Positions 45,832-54,206 of a DNA stretch of 64,000 bases are shown here, piece by piece. Origin of the DNA: an uncultured Thiohalocapsa sp. (lineage in GTDB: Bacteria; Pseudomonadota; Gammaproteobacteria; Chromatiales; Chromatiaceae); NCBI RefSeq assembly GCF_913063425.1, contig NZ_CAJXYK010000018.1, positions 1-64,000 of the forward strand, in the 5' to 3' direction. The position numbers and the translations under genes are program-made. Numbering within the stretch: position 1 is the first letter of the stretch; each line of letters opens with the position of its first letter. The notes beneath the pieces were generated by a model, which saw nothing but the letters and a program-made list of their open reading frames with translations, did no database searches and was not told the origin of the DNA.

Positions 45832-46284
45832 ATGCCCGAGGTCACGAGCCAAAGCCACCCGATTGACGAAACCCACCTGGAATTGGTGCAGGGGGTCATC
45901 AACCGACTCGCCGGCAACTCCTTTGTGCTGAAGGGATGGTCGGTGACCCTGGTCGCCGCGGTGCTCGCGCTGAATGTCAAGGAGGCCCATGTCCTGATGG
46001 TGGCCATCGGCCTGTTGCCGGCGCTGACCTTTTGGGGCCTCGATGGTTATTTCCTTGCGCAGGAGCGGCTGTTCCGCGACCTGTACAACGCACTCATCGA
46101 CCCGGATGTGCCACGCGAGGCGCGTCCGGCGCGCTTCTCCATGCGCACGGAGGCATTGACGTTCGGGCATTGGGCACGGGCAACCCTTTGGGGCACGCTC
46201 CTCACGTTCCACGGTCCGGTCGTCGCCGTCATTCTGGCCGTGCTGCTGTACATGGGCATTGCCGGTGCGGCACTAACGCCCTGA
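45832..46284 (+). CDS. Small membrane protein of an uncharacterised widespread family
   Basis: 150 aa with TM segments at about 35-52 and 55-75 and a third at about 122-145. The HLELVQGVINRLAGNSFVLK opening and the GLDGYFLAQERLFRDLYNAL segment after the second helix match, from memory, many bacterial membrane proteins of this size annotated only as hypothetical. No enzymatic motif is present. It is followed by a terminator-like hairpin at 46328, so it is probably the last gene on its transcript. Confidence 0.75.
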   Translation: MPEVTSQSHPIDETHLELVQGVINRLAGNSFVLKGWSVTLVAAVLALNVKEAHVLMVAIGLLPALTFWGLDGYFLAQERLFRDLYNALIDPDVPREARPARFSMRTEALTFGHWARATLWGTLLTFHGPVVAVILAVLLYMGIAGAALTP

Positions 46285-46327
46285 AGAGACGCCGACTGCT
46301 CGGGCATCCTGCTCAAGAATCGAACGG

Positions 46328-46357
46328 AGCCCGACAACGCGGTTGTCCGGGCTTCTT
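46328..46357 (+). terminator. Rho-independent-like terminator
   Basis: AGCCCGACAAC at 46328-46338 pairs with GTTGTCCGGGCT at 46342-46353 (one bulged C, GCG loop) and is followed by TCTTCATGTT. It lies 43 bases after the membrane protein stop. The left arm is also the start of the repeat element shared with the helicase gene. Confidence 0.6.
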
Positions 46358-46405
46358 CATGTTAAGCACCTCAGGCTGCCGAACACGGCGGAGCGTCCTG
46401 CCCCG
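46329..46405. repeat. Second copy of the interspersed hairpin element
   Basis: GCCCGACAACGCGGTT at 46329-46344 and TCCTGCCCCG at 46396-46405 are identical to blocks at 38241 and 38308 and have the same 67-base offset. The sequence between is diverged but matches better toward the right end. Confidence 0.6.
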
Positions 46406-46455
46406 CCCGGGACATACCGACGACCTCGGCGTTTCCCTGGCCATGGCGCTGGACC

Positions 46456-47190
46456 TCAGTGCGGAGCGCCGGCGGGCCACTTTTCCATGTGCCTGCGCAA
46501 CACATCCCGAACCGCCTCCGGCACGTTCTGAAATGCGGCTTGCCGCATGCCGTCGGCGAGGAAGCCCGGCATATCTGCGGGCAGCCGCCGCTCCATCTTG
46601 GCGAACGTCCGCTCCATCAGCTCTGGGTCGAGCGACCGGGTCGCGGCCACGCCTGCGTTCAGGTTGATGACACGCCAGGGCCGCCAGGCGTCACCGCGGT
46701 CCTCGTCGAGCTGCAATCGCAACGAGGCCGCCTCGATCACCTCGTCCATGCGCTCACACAGGTCCCGCAAACCCTCCGTCGCGCTGGTGGCATTGACGAT
46801 CCGACCGAAGCCGTCAGCGGTGCCCGCCAGATTGTCGATGGTCGCACCCCGGCGTGCGACCCAGACCCCCATGGACGCAAACATGCGAGCGACCACATCC
46901 TGCTTGTCCATGATCTCCAGCTTACGCACCAGAAACGCCAGGCGATCCATTAAGTCCAGCCCGTAGGCGCAGAACTCGTCGAGCTGATCCTGCTCCAACC
47001 GGGCGGCTTCCTGCTCCAGAGCGCCCGCGATCTGAAAGCAGTCGGACAATGCCCGTGCCAGGGCCAGAGGCCCGGAGGGGTCCTCCATGATCGACTCCGC
47101 TTCCTCGCTCTGCGCGAGGACGGACTGCGTCACCTCCAACGCGAGGTCGGAGATGGCATCGATTTCGATCTTGAGTACATGCGTCGACAC
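46456..47190 (-). CDS. Hypothetical helical protein
   Basis: 244 aa, acidic, almost entirely helical by composition, with no signal peptide and no TM. Heptad-like Leu patterns occur at about 55-100 (ALEQEAARLEQDQLDEF and LMDRLAFLVRKLEIMD). The C-terminal 60 residues (LMERTFAKMERRLPADMPGF) form another helical region. No family recognised. It is divergent from the SlyD-like gene starting at 47499 and the first of a set of unknown genes lying before aprMBA. Confidence 0.7.
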   Translation of the reverse strand: MSTHVLKIEIDAISDLALEVTQSVLAQSEEAESIMEDPSGPLALARALSDCFQIAGALEQEAARLEQDQLDEFCAYGLDLMDRLAFLVRKLEIMDKQDVVARMFASMGVWVARRGATIDNLAGTADGFGRIVNATSATEGLRDLCERMDEVIEAASLRLQLDEDRGDAWRPWRVINLNAGVAATRSLDPELMERTFAKMERRLPADMPGFLADGMRQAAFQNVPEAVRDVLRRHMEKWPAGAPH

Positions 47191-47498
47191 AGGGCATCAC
47201 CTACTGGTAAAACTGGACTCACATACGGCCTGGACATCACGCCGGCACAGACGACTGCCGTTGGATATGACCGCGGAGATTGGGCACAAGCACCGCTCTC
47301 GCAACGGGAGAGAACCTGCTGAGCCGTGCGGCGCGCGCCCGATGTTCGCCCGCAGCCCGACGCGTGCGGCGCCCACCCCGAGGGCGAGCGGGCGGCACAG
47401 ACTGCATGAAGGCCCCCGACTGCTCCCTGACCACCAGCGCAGTGAGCCATCTCGACGCGCTGATACCAGTCCTGATCCTCATTCCTGACGGAGACTCC
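47191..47498. other. Divergent intergenic region
   Basis: 308 bp between the hypothetical helical gene and the SlyD-like gene. No gene is supported; a start upstream of 47499 in frame gives a sequence without family resemblance. GACGGAGACTCC just before 47499 is a good ribosome site. Confidence 0.5.
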
Positions 47499-47996
47499 AT
47501 GACCGCAACCGATCCGAACACCATTGCAGACGGCAAGTATGTCGAGCTCACCTACCTCGTCCGCGACAGCAAGACCGGCGATGTCCTGACGGAAGTCTCC
47601 CGCCCCCTCAACTATGTTCACGGCGTGAACGAGATACTGGCGCCGATGATCACCCGGGAGCTGGAAGGCAAACAGCAGGGCGAGCGCGTCGACCTGCTCG
47701 TGGACTGCAACGAAGTCTATGGTCCCCGCGACGAATCACTCGTCATCACCGAAAAGCTCGCAGTGGTGCCGCGCGAGTACCGCCAGCTGGGCAGCCAGAT
47801 CCTGATGGAGAACAATCTCGGTCAAATGAAGAGCTTCCTGGTGACCAAGATCGAGGGCGATACCATCACCTTCGACGGCAACAACCCGCTCGCAGGCAGA
47901 GAGGTGATCTACCAGGTTCGCATCCTGCTGGTGCGCGAGGCCACGCCTGAAGAGCAAGCGTACGGCGGCAGAGTGGAGGACCGACCCGAAGAGTGA
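47499..47996 (+). CDS. SlyD-like FKBP-type peptidyl-prolyl isomerase, copy 1
   Basis: 165 aa from the ATG at 47499 (GGAG upstream). The layout matches SlyD: an FKBP half (KYVELTYLVRDSKTG; NYVHGVNEIL), an IF-type chaperone insert about 75-125 with VYGPRDESLVITEKL and MENNLGQMKSFLV, then DGNNPLAGREVIYQVRILLVREATPEE. The His-rich metal-binding tail of E. coli SlyD is missing, and YVHGV replaces YLHG. Several FKBP pocket positions are altered (LAPMITRELEGK instead of LIPGLE), so a chaperone role may dominate over isomerase activity. A paralogue lies at 48933-49442 in the opposite direction. Confidence 0.88.
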   Translation: MTATDPNTIADGKYVELTYLVRDSKTGDVLTEVSRPLNYVHGVNEILAPMITRELEGKQQGERVDLLVDCNEVYGPRDESLVITEKLAVVPREYRQLGSQILMENNLGQMKSFLVTKIEGDTITFDGNNPLAGREVIYQVRILLVREATPEEQAYGGRVEDRPEE

Positions 47997-48214
47997 GTGC
48001 GAGCGCCGCCTGGGTCGGCGGTGCGGTCAGCCCCGTGGGACTTTGTGGTCCACGTGCGCTGCTCGAGATCGCGCCGCGCTGCCTGCCCACTGAGGGCATC
48101 TGACAGAGCCCGTAAAGCGCATCCCCGGTCAGCGCAGGGGCATGCCGCAGGATGCCGGCAGCTGGGCGGACCGGCGCGGCGGCCCGGGGCGCGAGCCCGG
48201 GGCCACCAGGCGTG

Positions 48215-48376
48215 TCACGGACGCTTCGGCGTTTTGTACTCGACCTCTTTCTGGAGCGTATCCCAAATGGTTTGATATCCAACGAAACCCTTCTCGTTGG
48301 GCTCCATCTGCTTGGTCTTGTAGAACCGCGCCTTGCCTTCAGGCACCTTCGGTCTGCTCTTGGGTTGCTGGCTCAT
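48215..48376 (-). CDS. Small hypothetical protein, 53 aa
   Basis: A 53-aa basic protein starting MSQQPKSRPKVPEGKARF and ending TLQKEVEYKTPKRP; composition is ordinary, with many Lys and aromatic residues and a stop just after the last Lys-Arg-Pro. It has an ATG start, and GC drops relative to the flanks (about 55 percent by eye against nearly 70), arguing for real coding. No family recognised. It sits on the minus strand between the two SlyD-like genes, with GGTGAC before the start. Confidence 0.6.
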   Translation of the reverse strand: MSQQPKSRPKVPEGKARFYKTKQMEPNEKGFVGYQTIWDTLQKEVEYKTPKRP

Positions 48377-48561
48377 AAGTCACCTTCTCTGCACAAGCCA
48401 TTCTCGGGTGAATGGAGCACGCCCGTCAGGGCCGGCGGCTCCGCTAGGGTCATCAACTCACACATGCGCCCCATGTAATCAGCGGATGCCGAATGTCCGC
48501 TCCGCGATGTCAAGACGGCGCATCCGGCTCACTGATGCAACCGCGCAGGGTGCGAGGCTCA

Positions 48562-48882
48562 TCATTCCTTTGATTCCTGATCCAACTGCCGGAGAACCTC
48601 GTAGACGAACTCATGCATGTACGAGTTCTCGCCGCAGTGCGTCAAGGCATCGTCCGCGGTGCGGAACGTCAGGTATGGGTGCACCTCCGTGCCATCGACT
48701 TCGATCGCGGCGGTGTCATCCAGCATGCTGGCAACACTGAAAGCGATGCCCGCCGTCGTGTCTTCAAGCTGGCTGCCGGCCAAGCCAACCTCCTGAAGCT
48801 TGACTCTGATGCTCTGTACCAGCTCACGCACCAGCAGCGCCTGCTGCTCTTCGAACACCGTGGTATCCAGGTTCAGCCGCAT
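48562..48882 (-). CDS. Small hypothetical protein
   Basis: 106 aa, acidic, soluble, alpha/beta by pattern (MRLNLDTTVFEEQQALLVRELVQSIRVKLQEVG; AIEVDGTEVHPYLTFRTADD). No signal peptide or motif I can assign. Lower GC than the surroundings, like the other small genes of this cluster. It is 50 bases downstream of the second SlyD-like gene on the same strand and probably co-transcribed with it. Confidence 0.7.
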   Translation of the reverse strand: MRLNLDTTVFEEQQALLVRELVQSIRVKLQEVGLAGSQLEDTTAGIAFSVASMLDDTAAIEVDGTEVHPYLTFRTADDALTHCGENSYMHEFVYEVLRQLDQESKE

Positions 48883-48932
48883 CAGTCTCTACCCTTGCTG
48901 GAAGCTGTGCCCGCGTCACTACTCGTGAGCTG

Positions 48933-49442
48933 TTAAAGCGGCACCGGCTTGACGCCCTTCAGATCGGGCCGTTTCTCCACCGGCCCACCGGCCGCGATCT
49001 CCGCTTCTGTTGCGTCGCGGACGGTCAGCACCTCCAGCTCGAATACGACCTGCCGACCGCACAACGGATTGTTACCATCGATGGTCAGCGTCTTCTCGTC
49101 CATGCGCGTGACCAGAAAGGTTCGCGTCTTGCCCTGCTCGTTCTCCATCACGATGGTCGTGCCGACCTCGCGATACTCCTCCGGAACATTCTCGATATAG
49201 TCCGTAATCACGAGGGATTCGTCCCGGGGTCCGAACAGCTTGTTGCAGTCGAGCTCGACGGACATCGTCTCGCCCGCCGCTTTACCCTCCAGCTCCATCA
49301 TGACCTGGGAAGAGAGAACGTCGTTGACGCCGTGGACATAGCCCAACGGGAAGTCCACGGCGGTCAGGACCTGTCCGGACTTCGTATCGACCACTCTGTA
49401 CTTGAGCTCGACGTACTTATTGTGCGTGATCGTGTCTGTCAT
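48933..49442 (-). CDS. SlyD-like FKBP-type peptidyl-prolyl isomerase, copy 2
   Basis: 169 aa. Same layout as the copy at 47499: KYVELKYRVVDTKSGQVL, GYVHGVNDVL, LFGPRDESLVITDYIENVPEEYRE, MENEQGKTRTFLVTRMDEK, DGNNPLCGRQVVFELEVLTVRDATEAE. About half the aligned residues agree by eye, so this is an older duplication. It lacks a His-rich tail as well. It starts 4 bases after the stop of the 49447-49797 gene, forming a minus-strand unit with that gene and 48562-48882. Confidence 0.88.
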   Translation of the reverse strand: MTDTITHNKYVELKYRVVDTKSGQVLTAVDFPLGYVHGVNDVLSSQVMMELEGKAAGETMSVELDCNKLFGPRDESLVITDYIENVPEEYREVGTTIVMENEQGKTRTFLVTRMDEKTLTIDGNNPLCGRQVVFELEVLTVRDATEAEIAAGGPVEKRPDLKGVKPVPL

Positions 49443-49446
49443 GATG

Positions 49447-49797
49447 CTAGAAGATGGATGCCGCGAAGATACGAACTTCTCCCTTCTCGTAGCCGAGCAC
49501 CATTCGCCCCAGCCACTCCCCCTCTTTGGCCTTGCTGCGCACGCGGTAGAGCGCCGTCACGTGCTCGCCGCGCCGAATGAGTCCGAGGAAATCCCGCTCT
49601 TCCACCAGGTTCCGCGACAGTTCGCTGTGCGCAAACTGCTTACCAAGCTCGACTTCGTTCAGGCCAAGCAGCAGCTCATACGAGAATTTGCGAATAAACT
49701 TACCGTACTGGCCCTTATTGGAGTACTGGATCAGCTCGTCCCAGAGCTGATGTGCGATTTCGAGTATTTCTTCGTCTGAGAGGTCATTGATATTCAT
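49447..49797 (-). CDS. Small hypothetical protein
   Basis: 116 aa, acidic N-terminal helix (NINDLSDEEILEIAHQLWDEL), then LIQYSNKGQYGKFIRKFS and a beta-rich C-terminal half (LIRRGEHVTALYRVRSKAKEGEWLGRMVLGYE). No membrane segment and no family recognised, but the composition and clean start/stop make it convincing. It is the first gene of the minus-strand unit 49447-48933-48562, with four bases to the SlyD-like gene. Confidence 0.75.
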   Translation of the reverse strand: MNINDLSDEEILEIAHQLWDELIQYSNKGQYGKFIRKFSYELLLGLNEVELGKQFAHSELSRNLVEERDFLGLIRRGEHVTALYRVRSKAKEGEWLGRMVLGYEKGEVRIFAASIF

Positions 49798-49977
49798 TTT
49801 ACATCGCCATCTTCAAGCGTCTTCAGCTCATGTCCGCACGGACCCACCCGGCAGCGCTCAGGGGTGCGCCGCGAGATCCGCGCAACAGACGTCTTCCCAT
49901 GGCTTGCAGACAGCCCAGCGAAATTTCCACAGGGCCGCATCCCGCTTGCGTCATCGTAGTTACCGCGAAGGGTTGTT

Positions 49978-49998
49978 GGGGCCCCGGCTCGGGGCCCC
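49978..49998 (-). terminator. Strong stem-loop downstream of aprA
   Basis: GGGGCCCC at 49978-49985 and 49991-49998 form an 8-bp stem with a 5-base loop, 16 bases past the aprA stop. No T tract follows, so it may act as an RNA-end stabiliser or a factor-assisted terminator. Confidence 0.5.
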
Positions 49999-50013
49999 TT
50001 CCTCAGGCAGCGC

Positions 50014-51897
50014 TTAGGCGGCGGCCGCCTCCGGCTTGTCCTCCACCAGATGGTAGCAGGGCGCCTTCTCCATCGTGTACTCGCCGGTCTCGGGGTCGCG
50101 GCGGGACACCGTCAGCACGTGCCAGTTCTCGTCGTCCACCTTCATCGCATCACCCCGGTAGTAGTAACCGGGCCAGCGCGTCTCCTTGCGGAACAGGGTG
50201 TGATGCATGACCGCCTCGGACGTGAGGTGACGATGCTTCAGCTCCCAGGCCCGCAGCAGCTCGTGGATGTTCTCGGCCGCGACCTTCTCGAGGTCCTCCT
50301 CCAGCAGCTTGAGCTTCTTCAGGCCGATGTGCAGGAGCTTCTCGTTGGTCATGTAATTGACCGTCACACCGCCGCAATACTCGTCCATCAGCTTCTGCAG
50401 ACGGTCCAGGCCCTGGCGCGGATTGATGTAGTTCGGGTTGACCGAGCCAGCGGTGATCTCGTTCCGATAGATCTTGTAATGCTCCATCGGCTTGTAGATC
50501 TCTTCCTTGCGGCGGTTGATCTGCTCGTCGGAGACCCGAATCCCCTCGGCCTTACCGTCGTCGATGTACTGGCAGGCGGCCTTGGCCGCGAGACGGCCTT
50601 CGGTGAAGGAGCCGGACGAGAACGCGTGCGGCGTGCCGCCCACCGCGTCGCCGGCACCGAACAGGCCTTCCACCGTGGTCATACGGTTGTAGCCCCAGAA
50701 GTAGTCGGGCGGAGACACGTCTTCCGGCCCCGAGCACCAGGCGCCGCAGCCGGTGGCGTGGGAGCCCATCACATAGGGCTCGGACGTGGTCAGCTCCGGG
50801 TTCTCGTACTTGGGGTTCACGTCGGTCGCCGCCCACAGCACGGCCTGGCCCACGGTCATGCCCAGGAAGTTGTGCCAGCCGATCTCTTCGAGATGCGGAT
50901 CCTGGAACGCCTCCATGGTCACCATATGGATCGGGCCGCGACCGGCGTTCACCTCATTGATAAAGGCATGGTTACGCAGGCAGGTGGGGATCGGGCGATG
51001 CGTGCGGTGCGACGCCTCCACATCCAGATAGCGCTTGCCGACCATCTTCTCCAGGTCGGGGAACCACTTGGACTCGTACTCTTCACCCAGGCCGTTCTGG
51101 GTGTAGGTCTTCAGGTGGAGGAAGTAGGCACCGACGGGACCATAGCCGTCCTTGAATCGGGCGAGGACGATGCGGTTCTCCATCTGGGTCATCTTGGCAC
51201 CGGCACCGATCAGCAGGCCGTAAGCGGAGCCGGACGACCAGGGGGCGTACCACACACGCCCTGCACCCTCACCAACGGAGCGGGGCTTGAAGATGTTGGA
51301 CGCGCCACCGGCGGCGACGACCACCGCCTTCGACTTGAAGACGTGATAGTTGCCGGTGCGGACATTGAACCCGACGGCACCGGCGACGCGGTTGTCTTTG
51401 GATTCGTCCATCAGCAGGTGGGTCACGCAGACACGGTTGAAGACCTTGTCGGCAGACTTCTTGGCGGCCTCCGCCACGATGGGCTTGTAGGACTCGCCGT
51501 GAATCATGATCTGCCAGCGCCCCTCGCGCTGGTACGCGCCGGTCTTCGGGTTGCGCATCAACGGCAGGCCCCACTCCTCGAACTGGTGCACGGTGGAGTC
51601 CACATGCCGGGCCATATCGAACAGCAGGTCCTCGCGGACCATTCCCATCAGATCGATGCGCGCATAACGCACATGGTCCTCCGGGTTGTTTTCGCCGAAC
51701 CGGGTGCCCATGTAGCAGTTGATGGCGTAGAGACCCTGGGCAACAGCACCCGAGCGGTCGATGTTCGCCTTCTCAGCGACCACGATTTTCTTGTCCTTGC
51801 CCCAGTAGCGGGCCTCGAACGCCGCACCTGTTCCACCCAGGCCTGCACCGCACACCAGGATGTCGATACCGTCCTCAACGATTGTCTTGTAGCCCAT
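50014..51897 (-). CDS. aprA: Adenylylsulfate reductase subunit alpha AprA
   Basis: 627 aa, flavoprotein of the fumarate-reductase type. The FAD site DILVCGAGLGGTGAAFEARYWG opens the protein; AEKANIDRSGAVAQGLYAINC follows, and NRVCVTHLL and GACGAWCSG-like CGAWCSGPEDVSPPDY are also conserved. In sulfur oxidisers it runs in reverse, joining AMP and sulfite to APS with two electrons released. It is the last gene of aprM-aprB-aprA; the aprB stop shares one base with its start codon. Confidence 0.97.
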   Translation of the reverse strand: MGYKTIVEDGIDILVCGAGLGGTGAAFEARYWGKDKKIVVAEKANIDRSGAVAQGLYAINCYMGTRFGENNPEDHVRYARIDLMGMVREDLLFDMARHVDSTVHQFEEWGLPLMRNPKTGAYQREGRWQIMIHGESYKPIVAEAAKKSADKVFNRVCVTHLLMDESKDNRVAGAVGFNVRTGNYHVFKSKAVVVAAGGASNIFKPRSVGEGAGRVWYAPWSSGSAYGLLIGAGAKMTQMENRIVLARFKDGYGPVGAYFLHLKTYTQNGLGEEYESKWFPDLEKMVGKRYLDVEASHRTHRPIPTCLRNHAFINEVNAGRGPIHMVTMEAFQDPHLEEIGWHNFLGMTVGQAVLWAATDVNPKYENPELTTSEPYVMGSHATGCGAWCSGPEDVSPPDYFWGYNRMTTVEGLFGAGDAVGGTPHAFSSGSFTEGRLAAKAACQYIDDGKAEGIRVSDEQINRRKEEIYKPMEHYKIYRNEITAGSVNPNYINPRQGLDRLQKLMDEYCGGVTVNYMTNEKLLHIGLKKLKLLEEDLEKVAAENIHELLRAWELKHRHLTSEAVMHHTLFRKETRWPGYYYRGDAMKVDDENWHVLTVSRRDPETGEYTMEKAPCYHLVEDKPEAAAA

Positions 51898-52379
51898 TAT
51901 TCGTACACCCCTGTTTTCAGTGTGAGCCCGGCCGCATCGAGCGTGTGCAGGCCGCCGTCATCGAAGCGAATGTATTTCGGCTCGTTGTACAAGTACTGAC
52001 TCTCGCGCATTTCCTGGCTTGGCGGCGGCGCGTCTGCGAGCTGCGGAATGTGCTTGCCCCACGGCTTGGTCGTGATGGGCGCCAGCAGGTTCATGTCCTT
52101 CTCGCCGTTGCGGAAGATGATGCGCCAGGCGACCACACCCTTCTCTTCGTCGCGACGCACCCGCACGGAATGTCCCAGCGGAGCGAAATCGGCATAGCCG
52201 CGCACGTCGATGGCATTGTGCGGACAGGCCTTCACGCAGGAGTAGCACTCCCAGCACATGTTCGGCTCGATGTTGTACGCGCGGCGGACCTTCGGGTCGA
52301 TGTGCATGATATCCGACGGGCAGATATCGACACACTGGCCGCAACCGTCACAGCGAGTCATATAGACGAATGTTGGCAT
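51897..52379 (-). CDS. aprB: Adenylylsulfate reductase subunit beta AprB
   Basis: 160 aa iron-sulfur subunit. Two 4Fe-4S clusters are carried by CDGCGQCVDICP (residues 9-20) and CWECYSCVKACP (about 42-53). The C-terminal segment wraps AprA, ending in LHTLDAAGLTLKTGVYE. It passes electrons from AprA toward the membrane partner. It lies between aprM and aprA, 39 bases after aprM. Confidence 0.97.
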   Translation of the reverse strand: MPTFVYMTRCDGCGQCVDICPSDIMHIDPKVRRAYNIEPNMCWECYSCVKACPHNAIDVRGYADFAPLGHSVRVRRDEEKGVVAWRIIFRNGEKDMNLLAPITTKPWGKHIPQLADAPPPSQEMRESQYLYNEPKYIRFDDGGLHTLDAAGLTLKTGVYE

Positions 52380-52418
52380 ATTGGTTTCCTCTTTCCGACC
52401 TGCGTCAACGACTCAGGC

Positions 52419-53282
52419 TCAATAGTGATTCGGCGCTTCGCGCTTGATACCCAGGCCCATGTAAGGGGGATTGTCGCCCATGTACTCCGGAATGTCCGGG
52501 TAACGCTCCTTGCACTCAGCACTGGCGAGGTCCGGAATCTCCGGCAGCTTGTCGCGCGAGCCGTCCGCCACGGCGATCTTCTTCTGGAAGGCGGCCGCCG
52601 GCTTGAAGAACATGTGCGCGAACTTCGACCACAGGATGGTGCTGAAGAGCGTAGTGGCCGCGGCGATGAACACCACGAAGGCGAGGATGCTCAGCATGGA
52701 GGTGGCACCCGTGACCGCCTGCAGGATCGACCAGATCAGCGCGAAGGTCGCCATCAGCAGCAGGGACACGACGAACAGGTCGGACTGATGGACGTTGTAC
52801 CACTCGTTGCCCTCGGAGCGGACATCGGCACGGATCTTGAACCAGAACCAGTAACCCCCAAAGCACATGGACAGGGCGCCGGCGTGCCAGAGCAGCGCCG
52901 ACAGGCCGCCGCTGCCGCCTTCAGCGGCCGGCAGACCGAAGATCAGGATGGCCGTGGTGACCACGAAGAAGATGAAGCCGTACATCGTGAAGAGGTGCGA
53001 GATGCGACGATCGCGGTTCTCGAACTCGCTCGAGGTCAGCACCTCGTTCGTCAGGGTGCTCACGGCGATGCCGACCTTCTCGCCGCCGCCGACTTCGCGC
53101 CTGGCGAGCTTCTTGAGCGACTGTCCCTTTTCGAAGAAGTACTTCGCGCTCTTCTTGTGAACGACGTCGAGCAGGGTGCCGCCGATGACCAGAAGGACCA
53201 TCAGGACGACGTACGCCTGCATGACCCCCGGCTCAAGCGGAAGGTTCGCGGACAGAACCTCGAAAGGGTTAGTTGTGATCAT
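52419..53282 (-). CDS. aprM: Membrane anchor AprM of APS reductase
   Basis: 287 aa with about 6 TM helices (about 12-32, 80-105, 118-135, 150-175, 180-205 and one near the C-terminal third), and a cytoplasmic loop about 33-75 rich in Lys and Glu. It is the AprM type, resembling membrane subunits of heterodisulfide/nitrate reductases, and is found in sulfur oxidisers that lack qmoABC. No Qmo gene is in the window. It should couple AprBA to the quinone pool. It is the first gene of the apr unit. Confidence 0.9.
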   Translation of the reverse strand: MITTNPFEVLSANLPLEPGVMQAYVVLMVLLVIGGTLLDVVHKKSAKYFFEKGQSLKKLARREVGGGEKVGIAVSTLTNEVLTSSEFENRDRRISHLFTMYGFIFFVVTTAILIFGLPAAEGGSGGLSALLWHAGALSMCFGGYWFWFKIRADVRSEGNEWYNVHQSDLFVVSLLLMATFALIWSILQAVTGATSMLSILAFVVFIAAATTLFSTILWSKFAHMFFKPAAAFQKKIAVADGSRDKLPEIPDLASAECKERYPDIPEYMGDNPPYMGLGIKREAPNHY

Positions 53283-53857
53283 TGGCTAACGACTCCACTT
53301 TGCGATGTTGTCCTCGACTATCTCAAGGAAACGAGTTCCGATCCGCCCTCGCGTCGGGCCGATCGGCCGGGCCGATGGAACGGGTGTCCAACCGTTCGAC
53401 TGAGAAATCGGCGGTGCTTTGGCGCCTCCCGGCGACAACGGCCCCACAGTATATGCACCGAAGCTGATATTCGGCGACTTATACATTTTTCGGGGATCAT
53501 AACCGTTGCTAATGGCGTCCCCACCCTGCCGACGCCGCATAACCGGTTGCCGGACTAAGGGTTTTCCCCGGGGCCGCGCGAGTCCCCGGCGGCCTCCCAC
53601 GGGGCAGCATGCGCCGGGCAACCGACTTGACTCAGGTGCTTTGAGGTGGTAAGTGGCCGACGGTCGGCAGCGGCCCAGCGGGATGGGGTCCGGCGAGACG
53701 CGCCCTCAGACCAGACGCTTCGCAGATGCGCGACCAGCGCCCGGGGCTCTGAAGCGCGCCCAGCTCAAACCTGCTGCGCGCGGGCGGAAACTGCGCGTCC
53801 CACCACTCTCAACTCGTCGCGAGCAAGGCGTGTGGCAGCTGGGCTGTGCGGCTTGGT
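53283..53857. other. aprMBA upstream region, no gene seen
   Basis: 575 bp between aprM and the small gene ending at 53858. Frames are arginine-rich shadows. It holds the AT-rich block around 53465-53515. No repeat or hairpin stands out. Confidence 0.5.
53478..53483 (-). promoter_or_regulatory. Possible -10 element for aprMBA
   Basis: TATAAG on the minus strand, in an AT-rich block (53461-53515) within the otherwise GC-rich apr leader, about 195 nt upstream of aprM. No -35 box is convincing. Confidence 0.25.
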
Positions 53858-54118
53858 CTAAGCGTCGTCGGCGAAGGGGTCATCTGACAGCAAGCCGGCA
53901 ATCACCGGCGCATAGGTCAATACTGCGCCCTGTAGAATGCCGCGGCTGTCCACAGCCTCTGCCAGCCGTGCCAGCAAGGCATCGTCGTCCGGCCGCTCCG
54001 ATAACTCCCGCAGCACACTTGTCACCGGAAGGATATCCTCGGGTGGCAGGTATCGCTCAAGCATCGCGAGGGATTCCTGGATGCTCGGCGGATCGAAGCT
54101 GTGATCCGGCTCGCTCAT
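53858..54118 (-). CDS. Small acidic hypothetical protein
   Basis: 86 aa, strongly acidic, helical, no TM or signal (DHSFDPPSIQESLAMLERYL; ELSERPDDDALLARLAEAV). No family recognised. It lies 88 bases downstream of the 54207-55094 gene on the same strand, so it may be its partner. Confidence 0.65.
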   Translation of the reverse strand: MSEPDHSFDPPSIQESLAMLERYLPPEDILPVTSVLRELSERPDDDALLARLAEAVDSRGILQGAVLTYAPVIAGLLSDDPFADDA

Positions 54119-54206
54119 ATCACGGCGTTGCGACTGTGGGTTAAGCTTGACAGCGGTTGCAGACAGGTCGTCGGGCGTTGGACGGAACGGTCATGCGCGG
54201 CTTGCA

